Shown: positions 43,588-52,916, numbered from the stretch's first letter. The stretch is 64,000 nt of DNA from CAWBLP01 sp963789495 (GCA_963789495.1 CAWBLP010000006.1:124001-188000); one strand, 5' to 3'. Translations and numbers: made by a program. The notes: generated by a model from the sequence alone, not told the origin.

Positions 43588-43990
43588 TCAGGCCGGCACG
43601 AACATCGGCATCGGCGGGCCGTCTTCGGTCGGGACGAACTTCAGCTGTCACCGCCTGGCCGATCTTGCAGCGTCGCTTGAAGTCGCAATCGACGATGTTG
43701 GTCATCATCTTCGGCCCTTCGGCCAGCTCCACATAGGCGATCGCATAGGGCGGATTGGCGCGCTCCATCACGCTGAACGTGTAGATCTTGCCCTTGCCGG
43801 AGACTTCCACCCACTCGACCGGGCCGAAGGTGAAGGGCGAGATGCCGCGCGGATACCAGATGTATTTGCCGGTATCCTTGCAGCGCGGGATCACCAGCTT
43901 GCCGGCGGCGCAGCCGTCCCAGAACGGCTTGGTCTCGGGGTTGGTTTCGGGTGTGCCGACGAAGGGCACTTTGCGCTGAACGAATGCCAT
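43588..43990 (-). pseudogene. DUF35-type OB-fold protein with lost zinc ribbon and a C-terminal frameshift
   Basis: The first ~115 residues match the DUF35/OB-fold acyl-CoA-associated family: TKPFWDGCAAGKLVIPRCKD, YIWYPRGISPF, GKGKIYTFSVMERA and PYAIAYVELAEGPKMMTNIVDCD. The zinc ribbon normally has CxxC twice; here only the first Cys remains (RCKDTGK, GISPF), so zinc is probably not bound. Near 43641-43650 the frame slips. The alternate frame gives KFVPTEDGPPMPMFVPA then TGA at 43588, the usual family ending, so one extra base is present. Unshifted, the frame runs to 43475 with a nonsense tail. It sits six bases downstream of the thiolase-like gene, its normal partner. Confidence 0.8.
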
Positions 43991-43996
43991 GTCGGT

Positions 43997-45171
43997 TTAC
44001 TCCCGCTCCAGGATCACGGTGCTGCCGCAGTGGCGCGTGCCGAGCGAACCACCGGTGCCGTGCGCGATGGCAAGATCGCAGTTGGGCACTTGCACTTTCG
44101 GATGCGCTTCGCCGCGCAGCTGGCGTACCGCCTCGATGATCTTGGTGATGCCGCCGCGGTTGGCCGGATGGTTGCTGCACAATCCGCCGCCATCGGTGTT
44201 GAACGGCAGCTTGCCGGTGCCGGAGATCAGGTTGCCGTCCGGCGACGAACTTTCCGCCCTGGCCCTTTCTCGCAGAAGCCCAGGTCTTCCAGCTGCATCA
44301 GCACGGTGATGGTGAAGCTGTCGTAGATCGAGGCGTATTTGATGTCGGACGGGCTTGATGCCCGCCATCTCCCAGGCCGGCGGGCCGGACCAGCGCGCGC
44401 CGGAATACACCAGGTCCACATCGCCGCCCATCTGGTGCTTCGGCGATTCGCCGACGCCGATCACTTTCACCAGCGGCCGCTTCAGGCTCTTGGCGATCTC
44501 CGGCTTCGTCACCACCAGCGCGCCGCCGCCGTCGCTGATCACGCAGCAATCCAGCCGGTGCAGCGGGCTCGCCACCATCGGCGAGTTCACCACTTCCTCG
44601 ACCGTCACCACGTTCCGCAGCATCGCGTGCGGGTTGTACTGCGCGTGGTGCGAGGCGGCGACCTTGATCCAGGCGAGCTGTTCGCTGGTGGTGCCGTACT
44701 CATGCATGTGGCGCATGCGCGCACATGGCGTACATGTTCGCCGTGGCCGGGCCGTACGGATATTCGAACTGCATCTCCGCCTGCGCGGGGTTGCCGGCGC
44801 GCGGCGCGGTGCCGGTCGCCTGGCCCTCGCTGCGCGGGCGGCCCGCCAGGGTGATCAGCGCGACGTTGCAGCGGCCGGCGGCGATCGCCTCCATCGCGTG
44901 GCCGACCGCGACCTGGTAGGAGGAGCCGCCGACATCGGTGGAATCGACGTGGCGGCACCTTCAGGTTCATGTAGTCGACCATCGACGTCGGGCCCATGCC
45001 CGGCGCGTCGCCGGCGCAGAAATAGCCGTCCACGTCGTCCTTGGTCAGGCCCGCATCCTCCAGCGCGCCTTTGGCGCATTCGGCGTGCAGCAGGGTGACC
45101 GACTTGTCGGTCGCCTTGCGGGTGGGATGCTCCCACGCTCCCACAATGTAGGCTTTGCCCTTCAAACTCAT
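43997..45171 (-). pseudogene. Thiolase-like (SCP2-thiolase/Ltp2 type) protein with five single-base insertions
   Basis: Read with frame corrections this is a ~390-residue thiolase-like protein: start SLKGKAYIVGAWEHPTRKA, KDDVDGYFCAGDAPGMGPTS, VDSTDVGGSSYQVAVGHAM, EYGTTSEQLAWIKVAASHHA, SDIKYASIYDSFTITVLMQL, LPFNTDGGGLCSNHPANRGG and AHGTGGSLGTRHCGSTVIL. Extra bases fall near 44952-44956, 44717-44722, 44349-44353, 44255-44266 and 44238-44242; each is +1 and the last three together restore frame. Ser replaces the nucleophilic Cys in the GGSS block, as in Ltp2-type retro-aldolases that work with DUF35 partners. This suggests a C-C lyase acting on CoA esters rather than a true thiolase. Confidence 0.82.
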
Positions 45172-45221
45172 GCTTCGCTCCCTTGCGACCGTGACCGGTC
45201 CGGCTGATGCGGGGCGGATTA

Positions 45222-45233
45222 TACTGATCAGTA
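45222..45233. promoter_or_regulatory. 12-bp perfect palindrome, possible operator
   Basis: TACTGATCAGTA lies 51 bp upstream of the thiolase-like start (minus strand) and 96 bp upstream of the DUF1272 gene (plus strand). Perfect dyads of this type are common TetR-type sites. The core TACTGATCAG recurs near 48863 upstream of the DUF1127 gene. Confidence 0.4.
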
Positions 45234-45328
45234 GGCCGGTGGCTAGTCGGGTTGTTCCCGCGAACGTGGCGCGGAAGGGACAGGCTCCCTATTCTGTGCC
45301 GTGGCGCGAGCGGAAACAGGAGCGATCT

Positions 45329-45637
45329 GTGCTCGAACTCAGGCCGAACTGCGAATATTGCGACAAGGATCTGCCGCCCGCGGCGACCGAGGCCCGGATC
45401 TGTTCCTATGAGTGCACGTTCTGCGCCGACTGCGTCGCGCAGGTGCTGCACAATGTCTGCCCGAATTGCGGTGGCGGCTTTGCGGCGCGGCCGATCCGCC
45501 CGGCAGTGGAACGACGGCCCGGGGTGTCGTGTCAGCGGCAGCCGCCTTCCGGCAAGCGGGTGCAACTGAAATGGGATCGTGCGGCGGTGGCGGATTTCGT
45601 GGCCTCGTTGCGTGACATTCCGCCCGAGGCGCGTTGA
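45329..45637 (+). CDS. DUF1272 domain-containing cysteine-rich protein
   Basis: A 102-residue small protein of the DUF1272 family. It starts with the diagnostic LELRPNCEYCDKDLPPAATEARICSYECTFCADCV, split here as LELRPNCEYCDKDLPPAA and ARICSYECTFCADCV, and continues LHNVCPNCGGGF. The four CxxC-type pairs suggest zinc binding. The start is GTG at 45329 with AGGAG six bases upstream; an in-frame ATG further upstream lacks family similarity. Function unknown. The P450 gene begins nine bases after the stop, so the two are probably cotranscribed. Confidence 0.88.
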   Translation: MLELRPNCEYCDKDLPPAATEARICSYECTFCADCVAQVLHNVCPNCGGGFAARPIRPAVERRPGVSCQRQPPSGKRVQLKWDRAAVADFVASLRDIPPEAR

Positions 45638-45646
45638 GCGGCCGGC

Positions 45647-47015
45647 ATGGACGCGATGACCGCCCCGTTGCTGGTGCCGCCGCGTCCGCCGATGGCGGCG
45701 CACGAGCTTGGGCTGCTGGCCTTTCTGCGTGCGATCCGCAGCAACGCGCTGACCATGTGGACCGAGCGCGCCTACCAGGAACTCGCTCGTGGCGCGGCGT
45801 TTCCTGACCCGCAGCAACGTGCTGGTGAACGATCCGGATGCGATCCATCGGGTGCTGGTGGAGAATCATGCAAATTACCGCCGCTCGCCGGCGTCGATCC
45901 GTATCCTGCGGCCGATCACCGGCGATGGATTGCTGCTGAGCGAGGGCGAGGCCTGGCGCCACCAGCGCCGCACCATCGCGCCGGCGCTGGCACCGCGCGT
46001 GATGCCGATGCTGTCGCGCCACATCGTTGCGACGGCGGAGGAGCAACTGGTGGCTCTCGGCGCGCAGGCGGGACAGCCGCTCGACCTGCTGGCGGCGATG
46101 CAGAGCCTGGCGCTGGGGATTGCCGGCCGCAGCATGTTCTCGCTGGAGATGCAGCAGCATGGCGCGGCGATGCGGCGGTTGTTGACCGAGTTCGCCGCAC
46201 GCCTGTCGCAGCCGCATCTGTTCGACATGCTGCTGCCGGTCGGCGTGCCGAACTTGCGCGATCTGCGGCGGCGGCGGTTTCAGGCGCGCTGGATGGCGCT
46301 GATCGAGACCATCATGCGCGAGCGCCTGGCCGCGCCGGCGGCGGAGACTCCGCGCGACCTGTTCGACCTGCTGTGCGCCGCGCGCGATCCGGAGAGCGGC
46401 GAGGGGTTTTCCACGTCACAGCTCCGCGACCAGCTCGCCACCATGATCCTGGCCGGGCACGAGACCACGGCGGTGACGCTGTTCTGGGCGCTGAGCCTGC
46501 TGGCGCAGGACACGGTGGAGCAGGACAGACTGGCGGCGGAAGTTCAGGGTCTGGCGATTACCCCGGACGATGCGGCGTCGATCCTGCCGCGCCTGGTTCG
46601 CACCCGCGCGGTGATCAGCGAGACGCTGCGGCTGTACCCGCCGGCTTTCACCATCGTTCGTGAATCGATTGGACCGGATCGCCTGGGTGCACTGGACCTG
46701 GCGCCGGGCAGCATCGTGATGGTGGCGCCCTGGGTCCTGCACCGGCACCGGCGGCTATGGCGCGATCCGGACGCGTTCGATCCGTCACGCTTCCTGCCGG
46801 ATGCGCCGGCGATGCCGCGCTTCGCCTATCTGCCGTTCGGTGCCGGACCACGGGTCTGCGTGGGCGCACAGTTCGCATTGACCGAGGCGACACTGGTACT
46901 GGCGCTGCTGGTGCAGCGATTCCGCATCAGTTTGATTGATGTCCCACCGCTGCCGGCAGCGGTGGTGACCACGCAACCGGACCGGCCAACGCGGTTCCGG
47001 CTCGCGGCACGGTGA
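45647..47015 (+). pseudogene. Cytochrome P450, N-terminal frameshift
   Basis: A heme monooxygenase of ~455 residues when one base is removed. The N-terminus is in the frame from 45647 (GLLAFLRAIRSNALTMWTER, AYQEL). Near 45785 (CTCGCTCGTGG) one extra base moves the reading to the frame that carries the rest from RRFLTRSNVLVNDPDAIHRV. All catalytic marks are intact: I-helix AGHETTAVTLFW, ExxR in SETLRLYPPAF, PERF-like FDPSRFLP and heme loop FGAGPRVCVGAQFA. It resembles CYP families that hydroxylate fatty acids or terpenes. If the indel is a sequence error the gene is functional; otherwise translation from ATG 45789 would lack the N-terminal 45 residues. Confidence 0.85.
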
Positions 47016-47054
47016 GCCTCGGGGAAAGAAACGCACCGTCACAGCAGGGCCGGG

Positions 47055-47407
47055 TCATGGGGTCGCATCGAGGCGCTCGATCTCCGTTTCGACGACGGCG
47101 AGCAGAATCGGGAGACTGTGGCGCACGGTGCGCCAGACCTGCTCCTCGGCCACATTGTCATAATCGTGTCGGTAGATATTTCCGACACCCATGATGGCGC
47201 GCCACGGCAACTCCGGATGGCGATCGCGCAGGAAGCGAGCAGCCCGCGGCACGCTTCCGAGATGATCTCCAGACATCGTGTTACCGCGCAGAACGTTCGG
47301 CGATCGGCCGCGAACTCCGACTCGGACAGTGCCACGATGAAGCTTTGCGCCAGTCGCGCATTGTCGCGAATGTCGGTCAGCGCAAGGCGAGTTCGATCAG
47401 AAGGCAT
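47055..47407 (-). pseudogene. hepT: HepT-like toxin (DUF86) with one-base deletion
   Basis: The N-terminal part reads LALTDIRDNARLAQSFIVAL and TFCAVTRCLEIISEA, a HEPN-domain start. After a one-base loss near 47235 the correct continuation lies in another frame: FLRDRHPELPWRAIMGVGNI, then YRHDYDNVAEEQVWRTV, containing the Rx4-6H-x-Y motif (RHDYDN) of HepT RNase-like toxins. Restored length is about 117 residues. It overlaps the 3' end of the mntA-like gene by 11 bases, the usual antitoxin-toxin order on this strand. As written, the toxin loses its catalytic end. Confidence 0.8.
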
Positions 47408-47692
47408 AAACGGCGTCGCGCTCAGCGCTCGGCCGCACCAGCGGCTTCAGGCGACGGCGGTTCGCGACATCCACAGGAATGGGGAAGAGATCGCCAATAT
47501 ATTGCGTAATACCAACATATTCGAACAGGTCGATCTGTGCATCGGGGGCAAGCTCGATCAGGATATCGATATCGCTGGTGGGCGTTGCTTCATTCCGGGC
47601 CACCAGCCAAACAGGCCGGCATGCGCGACACCTCGGTCCCGCAGCTCCGGTTCGTGTGCCCGCAAGGTGGCGATCGCCTGTTCGCAATTCAT
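47397..47692 (-). pseudogene. mntA: MntA-like minimal nucleotidyltransferase antitoxin with one-base deletion
   Basis: The start at 47692 gives MNCEQAIATLRAHEPELRDR and GVAHAGLFG. The frame then breaks near 47600-47608, exactly in the GS of the catalytic GSxxR...SDID motif. In the next frame it continues VARNEATPTSDIDILIELAP, DLFEYVGITQYIGDLFPIPV and DVANRRRLKPLV. MntA antitoxins AMPylate HepT; losing the GS motif and frame would abolish this. Restored length is about 98 residues. Both members of the pair carry a -1 indel. The 47693-47901 gap upstream holds nothing recognisable. Confidence 0.8.
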
Positions 47693-47901
47693 TCCGCTGT
47701 TATACGCCGGCATTCGGCCTGCTTCCACAGGCATGAGCGCACGGCCTGCAGAGTTGGGCGGTAACGCGTCCCCGTTTCAACCGCGCGGTGGGATGACAGG
47801 GTCGGGACCGGCGATCTTGCGGGGCGGGCAACCTCGGGTCACGGGCATGTCGCGCCGGATGACCTGTCACCGCAGCTCCCGCTCTCCCAGCCTTGCGGAC
47901 G

Positions 47902-48819
47902 CTACGCGGCCACCATCTGCGCCTGGTCGGGCGGGGCGCTCGCCTCGATATGCGCGGCCAGCGCGTCGGTCACCGGCTGGCGCGGCAGCTTCGCCTTCAT
48001 CATCACCAGGCGGAATTCCGGCAGCGGCGGCAGGTCCTCCTCGGGCCGCACCGGGCGCAGCCCTTCCGGCAGCCAGGACAGGGTGGAGACGGTCACCGCC
48101 AGCCCGGCCAGCACCGGGGCGTGGGTGCCGATCTGCGAGGCCGAGGTGTAGGCGACGCGATACTGCCGCCCGGCACGTTCCAGCGCCTGCACCGCGGCGG
48201 CGGCCCATTCGCAATCCTGCCCGGTGGTGAGGTAGCGGTCCCGATCGGCCAGCGCGAGCGGCAGCGGGTCCTGGCGATGCGGTGCATAGCGGGTGGAGGT
48301 GACCCAGACCAGCGGGCCGCGCCACAGCGGCACCACCGGCCAGCCGTTCGGCTGGTGGCCATCGGAGATCAGGGTCAGGTCCAGTTCACCGGCGCGGATC
48401 GCGCGCACCAGTTCCTCGGACGGGGAACAGCGCACATCCACCTGCACGGCGGGATGGCTTTCCGCGAACCGCTTCAGCACCGGCGGCAGGTAGGCGAAGG
48501 CGTAGTCGTCGGGGGTGCCGAGGCGCACGGTGCCAGCGATCTGCGGGGTGCGGAAGGTCGCCATCACCTCGTCATTCAGCGTCAGGATCTGGCGGGCCCG
48601 CGCCAGCAGATAGCTGCCATGCGGAGTCAGCTCTATCGCACCGCCCTTGCCGCGGACCAACAATGGCTGGCCGAGCATGTCCTCCAGGCGTTTGACCTGC
48701 ATGGAGACGGCGGATTGGGTGCGGCCCACCAGCGCGGCGGCCTGGGTGAAGCTGTGGCCTTCGGCGATCAGCACGAAGACACGCAGCAGATCGGCATCGA
48801 GCCCCTGGGGTAAACTCAT
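47902..48819 (-). CDS. LysR-family transcriptional regulator
   Basis: A 305-residue regulator with the N-terminal winged helix DADLLRVFVLIAEGHSFTQAAALV and GRTQSAVSMQVKRLEDMLGQ, then an LTTR effector domain (VRLGTPDDYAFAYLPPVLKRF, GELDLTLISDGH). The ATG at 48819 is preferred over a TTG nine bases upstream. It is divergent from the DUF1127 gene with a 105-bp AT-richer intergenic region, a common arrangement in which the LysR protein controls the small DUF1127 protein. The ligand is unknown. Confidence 0.92.
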   Translation of the reverse strand: MSLPQGLDADLLRVFVLIAEGHSFTQAAALVGRTQSAVSMQVKRLEDMLGQPLLVRGKGGAIELTPHGSYLLARARQILTLNDEVMATFRTPQIAGTVRLGTPDDYAFAYLPPVLKRFAESHPAVQVDVRCSPSEELVRAIRAGELDLTLISDGHQPNGWPVVPLWRGPLVWVTSTRYAPHRQDPLPLALADRDRYLTTGQDCEWAAAAVQALERAGRQYRVAYTSASQIGTHAPVLAGLAVTVSTLSWLPEGLRPVRPEEDLPPLPEFRLVMMKAKLPRQPVTDALAAHIEASAPPDQAQMVAA

Positions 48820-48924
48820 GCCGATCAATATTCCTTATTATCCCCATCAGAGCAATTCGTTTTACTGATCAGCGCCGCGTCGCCATGTTCAGTCTCGTTC
48901 CGCACTGGTCGGAGGGAGGTTGTC

Positions 48925-49311
48925 ATGTCCGATCGCCTGTTCACCGCGTTTCCCGCTGCAACCCAAGCCGTTTCGCCGCTTGCCGCCTGGCGGCGCGCCA
49001 TGTTCCGCGTTCTGCCGATCGCGCTGCTGCGACGTACGCCGGCCGAACCGGTGCTGCGATCGGTTGCCTATGCCGCGCCCGCGCAGGCAGTGCCGGGCAA
49101 GGCCAACACGACATGGGGTGCGACGCCGCACCGCACGCCGCGCCGGCGGCCGGCGGCCTCTCAGACGCTGTTCGTCAGCCTGCAGCAGGCCTGGCGACGG
49201 CATCGCAGCCGGCAACGCATCGCGATGCTCGACGCGCATGCGCTGAAGGATATCGGCGTGACCTACAGCGAGGCCGAGGCGGAAGCCAACAAGCCGTTCT
49301 GGGTCCGCTGA
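48925..49311 (+). CDS. DUF1127 domain-containing small basic protein
   Basis: A 128-residue protein whose C-terminal ~40 residues are a DUF1127 (YjiS-like) domain: RHRSRQRIAMLDAHALKDIG, VTYSEAEAEANKPFWVR. DUF1127 proteins are Arg-rich; in alphaproteobacteria some bind RNA and affect sRNA turnover and phosphate or carbon metabolism. The N-terminal ~75 residues are an Ala/Arg-rich extension without a clear fold. GGAGGGAGG precedes the ATG. Its divergent LysR neighbour is the likely regulator. Confidence 0.87.
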   Translation: MSDRLFTAFPAATQAVSPLAAWRRAMFRVLPIALLRRTPAEPVLRSVAYAAPAQAVPGKANTTWGATPHRTPRRRPAASQTLFVSLQQAWRRHRSRQRIAMLDAHALKDIGVTYSEAEAEANKPFWVR

Positions 49312-49337
49312 CCGGATAGGACGCCGGCCAGCCTGGG

Positions 49338-49391
49338 TCCAGGAACGCCTGGATCCAGGAACTCCCGGGTTCAGGAACGCCTGGATTCAGG
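49338..49391. repeat. Short imperfect ~17-bp tandem repeat
   Basis: About three imperfect copies of TCCAGGAACGCCTGGA-like sequence fill the gap between DUF1127 and the convergent sulfotransferase. The unit is itself dyadic (CCAGG...CCTGG), so it may fold into a terminator-like structure. Confidence 0.55.
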
Positions 49392-50712
49392 GAGTGGCCG
49401 GTGGACCGGGTGGCAGGGCGGATTGGGGTCTGTCGGCCGCCGGGTCCTCGGCAACACGCGGCATCGGGTGCGTCCTCCGCTTGCCCCCCGCCTCCGACTC
49501 GATGCCGAAATGCAGCATGTAGGGGCGGAATTTCGCCCGTTCAACGTCGGCGTCCAGACCATGATCCTCGAACCGGTAGGCACGCGGCCCGTAGCCACCG
49601 TTCGGCCGCGCGGCGACGTAGCGTTCCATGGCCTGGGATGCGGCCGCCGGCATGGCCAGCCCGAAATGCTGATACACCTGCTCCACCGTGCTGACCGGGT
49701 CCGTCACCAGGTCCATGTGATGCACGTGGCAGATCGGCTCTGACAGGCCTGCGGTCTCACCTGCCTGCATCATCCGTCGCGTGCCATCGAACCAGCGGGC
49801 ACTCTCCTGCCGGCCGATTGCCAATGGGTCCAGTTGGCGGGTGAACGGGCGCCGCAGCACCTCGGTCAGCTTCGCGACCGACAACAGCACCTTCACCGGA
49901 TCGCGATGCACGAAGACCACCCTTGCATCCGGATAGACGATGCGAATCGCCTCCAACGCAAAAAGATGGTCCGGACATTTGACGACCCAGCGCGCCTGGG
50001 GCGGGCGGCCGGTATCCTGGTGCTGCAGATGCTGCAGGAAGCGCTTATGGAACCGATAGGCGGGCAGGTGCCCGGCGACGTCCGCCTCCAGCCAGTTGCG
50101 GTACGCCGGAATGTGATAGGTCGTGTCGAAGCGCAGACTGCGGAAAACATGTGCGGTGATCTCGCTGCATTCCTGCGGCGAGTTGGCCTGCAGCGGATGC
50201 AGGTCGCGAAATTCCGGAGCCAGCCGCTCGAATGCACGGAGCTGCCTGGCCACGGTCTCCTGCCGCCGATCGCGTCCCGTGCCCTGCGGATAGGGATGAA
50301 TCGTCTGCCAGACCGATGGCGCGCGGTTGTCCGCATCCTCCATCATCATGCGGTGCAGGAAGGTCGTACCGCTGCGCGGGACGCCTGTGATGAAGATCGG
50401 CGCCTCGATCGTCTGCTCAAGGATCGCCGGCGCGGCCCGTTCCGCGGCGCGCATCTGCAGCAGGTTGGTCAGGAAGCGCAGCGTGTCCCAACGCGTGGCA
50501 ATCCGGCCCACCAGGCTGAGCGAGGCCTCCCGCACGCAAGCGTCGAGCAGCCTGCGCAGCGGCGCATCCAGTTCGACAGGGCCGAAATCCCGCAACCCGG
50601 TGCGCCGGATGGCGTGCTGGATGAGCTCATCGGCCACCAACGGGCGGCCCAGCCATCCCACGAACTCGGCCAGGGCATCGGCCATTTGCAGCGCAACGCT
50701 CTGGATCGGCAC
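49387..50712 (-). CDS. Sulfotransferase family protein
   Basis: A 441-residue PAPS-dependent sulfotransferase-like protein. The 5'-phosphosulfate loop is FITGVPRSGTTFLHRMMMED near residue 110 and the 3'-phosphate-binding element is ARVVFVHRDPVKVLLSVAKL. An N-terminal helical extension and a Pro-rich tail (RPQSALPPGPPATP) flank the domain. The start is GTG at 50712 with a strong AGGAGG seven bases upstream. The acceptor is unknown; bacterial members of this type modify glycans, lipids or small metabolites. It stands alone, convergent with DUF1127. Confidence 0.88.
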   Translation of the reverse strand: MPIQSVALQMADALAEFVGWLGRPLVADELIQHAIRRTGLRDFGPVELDAPLRRLLDACVREASLSLVGRIATRWDTLRFLTNLLQMRAAERAAPAILEQTIEAPIFITGVPRSGTTFLHRMMMEDADNRAPSVWQTIHPYPQGTGRDRRQETVARQLRAFERLAPEFRDLHPLQANSPQECSEITAHVFRSLRFDTTYHIPAYRNWLEADVAGHLPAYRFHKRFLQHLQHQDTGRPPQARWVVKCPDHLFALEAIRIVYPDARVVFVHRDPVKVLLSVAKLTEVLRRPFTRQLDPLAIGRQESARWFDGTRRMMQAGETAGLSEPICHVHHMDLVTDPVSTVEQVYQHFGLAMPAAASQAMERYVAARPNGGYGPRAYRFEDHGLDADVERAKFRPYMLHFGIESEAGGKRRTHPMPRVAEDPAADRPQSALPPGPPATP

Positions 50713-50923
50713 GGCGCAGCCTCCTTCAACGCCGCACTGCCGGCGCCTGTGTCAACGTAGTAGAGCTTGGCATTCTAACAGCGGTTGCGCTGTCAAAAAC
50801 ATTGCGAGCGGCCTCCCGATCAGGCGCCATTCGCGGACAGGCCTGGATCGATATCTCCGGATCGTTTCGGATTACCGACAGATACGGCAGCCCAGCAAGA
50901 GCACACCGCACCGGCGGCAGGGT

Positions 50924-51976
50924 TCAGACGGTGGCGACCGGCGTGGCGGGTGAGCCGACCGCGCCGGGCAGGCGCAGGGGCGGCGCAGTCAGCAGGAAGC
51001 GGCTGCGCTGGTGGGCGCGCAGCCAGTCGGCGAGCTCGGTCAGGTACCACATCTCCCCGAGGTAGCAGCCCAGCTTGAACAGGCAGTGGGCGTGCAGCGG
51101 CAGCGTGGCACAATAGTCGTCGGCACAGGGCCTGGCGGGTGCCGCTTCCACGGCATAATTGTCCGCCAGCAGGGCCACGGCACCCGACTCGGTGATCCAT
51201 TGCAGCAACCGTTCGTCCCGACCATCCAAAGCGGAGGTGGTAGAGAACAACAGCTTCGGGTCCGGTTGCTTGTTCATTTCCAGCAGCAATTGGGCAAACC
51301 CGGTGCGGATGCAGACGAAATCGCCGGGCTCGACGACGACCTTGTCCTGCTCCAGCAGCTTCATCAGGTCGTCATAGCCAACCACCTTTCCGCTCCGGCC
51401 GAAATGCGCTTCCAGGTCGATCATCACCGCGCGGCCCTGCACGCAGGCCTTGGCCATGTTCTCCACCCCGAGCCGGTGGGCGCCGGATTGCCGGCCGCTG
51501 GGGGTCTGGTTGCCCTTCGCGTCGTAGATCACCGGGCCGACGATGTCCTGGCCGGCACGATAGCCGTTGTAGAACACGTCCTCCGGCCTGCCGTCGCCGT
51601 CGACGTCGAACATCTGCCCGACATGCGCCAGGCTGTCCCATTGCGTGGAATATTGCAGCGTCAGCAGCACCTGGTCGTCGCACACCACGTCGAGCGCGGT
51701 GGGATCGTCGCAGCGCAGCGGATAGGCCATGTTCGGCTTGCCGTTGCGCTCGGTCGGGGTCAGCACCGGCGGCTTGCGGCGCGGATTGATGATGCTGCCG
51801 CCGGGATAGTCGAGCGGCAGGGACAGGCAGAAGGTTTTTCCCAGTTTCACCTCGGCGATGCCCTGTAACACCTTCTCCGGTGTCACGAGGTTCAGCCGGC
51901 CGAGTTGGTCGTCGGGACCCCAATCCCCCCAGGTCGAGCCTTGGGGACGCCGGGTCCAGCGCGGGTTGTCTGCCAT
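50924..51976 (-). CDS. Cyclase family protein (kynurenine formamidase-like, PF04199 type)
   Basis: A 350-residue metal-dependent hydrolase of the cyclase family. It begins TRRPQGSTWGDWGPDDQLGR and LNLVTPEKV, typical of the longer proteobacterial branch. The metal motif usually written HxGTHxDxPxH is degenerate here as LQYSTQWDSLAHVGQMFDVD, with His retained at the end; a second block is GVENMAKACVQGRAVMIDL. Substrates in the family include N-formylkynurenine and isatin; this branch is uncharacterised. Two TauD-type dioxygenases follow upstream on the same strand with 25-30-bp gaps, suggesting one operon. Confidence 0.85.
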   Translation of the reverse strand: MADNPRWTRRPQGSTWGDWGPDDQLGRLNLVTPEKVLQGIAEVKLGKTFCLSLPLDYPGGSIINPRRKPPVLTPTERNGKPNMAYPLRCDDPTALDVVCDDQVLLTLQYSTQWDSLAHVGQMFDVDGDGRPEDVFYNGYRAGQDIVGPVIYDAKGNQTPSGRQSGAHRLGVENMAKACVQGRAVMIDLEAHFGRSGKVVGYDDLMKLLEQDKVVVEPGDFVCIRTGFAQLLLEMNKQPDPKLLFSTTSALDGRDERLLQWITESGAVALLADNYAVEAAPARPCADDYCATLPLHAHCLFKLGCYLGEMWYLTELADWLRAHQRSRFLLTAPPLRLPGAVGSPATPVATV

Positions 51977-52001
51977 GGGCGGGTTCCGTCCGCGATCCGA
52001 T

Positions 52002-52886
52002 TCAGGCGGCGATCTGTTCGGCGGTCACGGCATCGCCGGCGACCGTGGTGCGACGCATGTCGCGCACCTGGGTCTCATCGAAGCGGGTCACCCGGTGCAT
52101 CAACTGGCGATTGTCCCACATCACCAGGTCGTATTGCCGCCACGTATGGGAATACACGAACTCGGGCTGCGCGGCGTGTTCGGCCAGATCACGGATGAAG
52201 GCGCGCGCCTCCGGCACCGGCCAGCCGACGATGGTGCCGATATGCGATGACAGGAACAGCGATTTGCGGCCGGTCACCGGATGGGTGCGGACCAGGCGCT
52301 GGCGCACCGGGCGGAACATCGCGCGCTCCTGCTCGGTGAGGTCGGAGAAGCCCAGCGTGCCGCGCGAATAGATCAGCGAATGTTCGCAGACCAGATCATT
52401 GATTTCGGCCTTGGTGACATCGTCCAGCGCGTCATAGGCGGCGCGCATGTCGGCGAACTCGGTGCGGCCACCCTGGTCCACCACGATGCGGCCGGACAGC
52501 AGCGAGTATTTCGCCGGCACGGCGCGGAACGAGCTGTCGGAATGCCACAGCCGGTTGCCCAGGTTGAACATGCGGCGCCGATCGTCGCGTGCGAATGGCT
52601 TGTGGTCCTTGTCGAGGTTGGAGACATCGGCCATCTCGGCATCCAGGCGGCGGTCCTGGTCCTGGGTCACGTTACCGCCTGCGGTCTGCTCCAGCGCACC
52701 GAAATTGCGACTGAACGCCTTCTGCTGCTCGTCGGTCAGCTTCTGGTCGTGGAACACCAGCACGGCGTGACGATCCATGCCGGCTTCGATCGCCGCAACC
52801 TCATCGCGGGCCAGCGTGCGGGTGATGTCCACGCCGGATACCTCGCCGGCGAGAACTGGGGTGAGCGGGCGGATGGCGATGGTCAC
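52002..52886 (-). CDS. TauD/TfdA-family dioxygenase
   Basis: A 294-residue Fe(II)/2-oxoglutarate dioxygenase. Typical elements are LVFHDQKLTDEQQKAFSRNF, the iron HxD in NRLWHSDSSFRAVPAKYSLL, then HPVTGRKSLFLSSHIG, and the distal His plus Arg region WDNRQLMHRVTRFDETQVRD ending MRRTTVAGD. The MRRTTVAG terminus is the TfdA-type 2-oxoglutarate Arg block. Such enzymes release sulfite from sulfonates or cleave aryloxyalkanoates. A close paralogue (52917-53795) lies directly upstream. The neighbouring cyclase-family hydrolase may act on the product (inference). Confidence 0.92.
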   Translation of the reverse strand: MTIAIRPLTPVLAGEVSGVDITRTLARDEVAAIEAGMDRHAVLVFHDQKLTDEQQKAFSRNFGALEQTAGGNVTQDQDRRLDAEMADVSNLDKDHKPFARDDRRRMFNLGNRLWHSDSSFRAVPAKYSLLSGRIVVDQGGRTEFADMRAAYDALDDVTKAEINDLVCEHSLIYSRGTLGFSDLTEQERAMFRPVRQRLVRTHPVTGRKSLFLSSHIGTIVGWPVPEARAFIRDLAEHAAQPEFVYSHTWRQYDLVMWDNRQLMHRVTRFDETQVRDMRRTTVAGDAVTAEQIAA

Positions 52887-52916
52887 GGCTGCGGCTCCTG
52901 ATTCGATATCGATGGT

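Noticed and set aside
34107..47692. Programmed frameshifting as the explanation for the broken genes
   Set aside because: The shift points in rlpA, P450, thiolase, DUF35, hepT and mntA are not at slippery heptamers, and several shifts fall in one gene.
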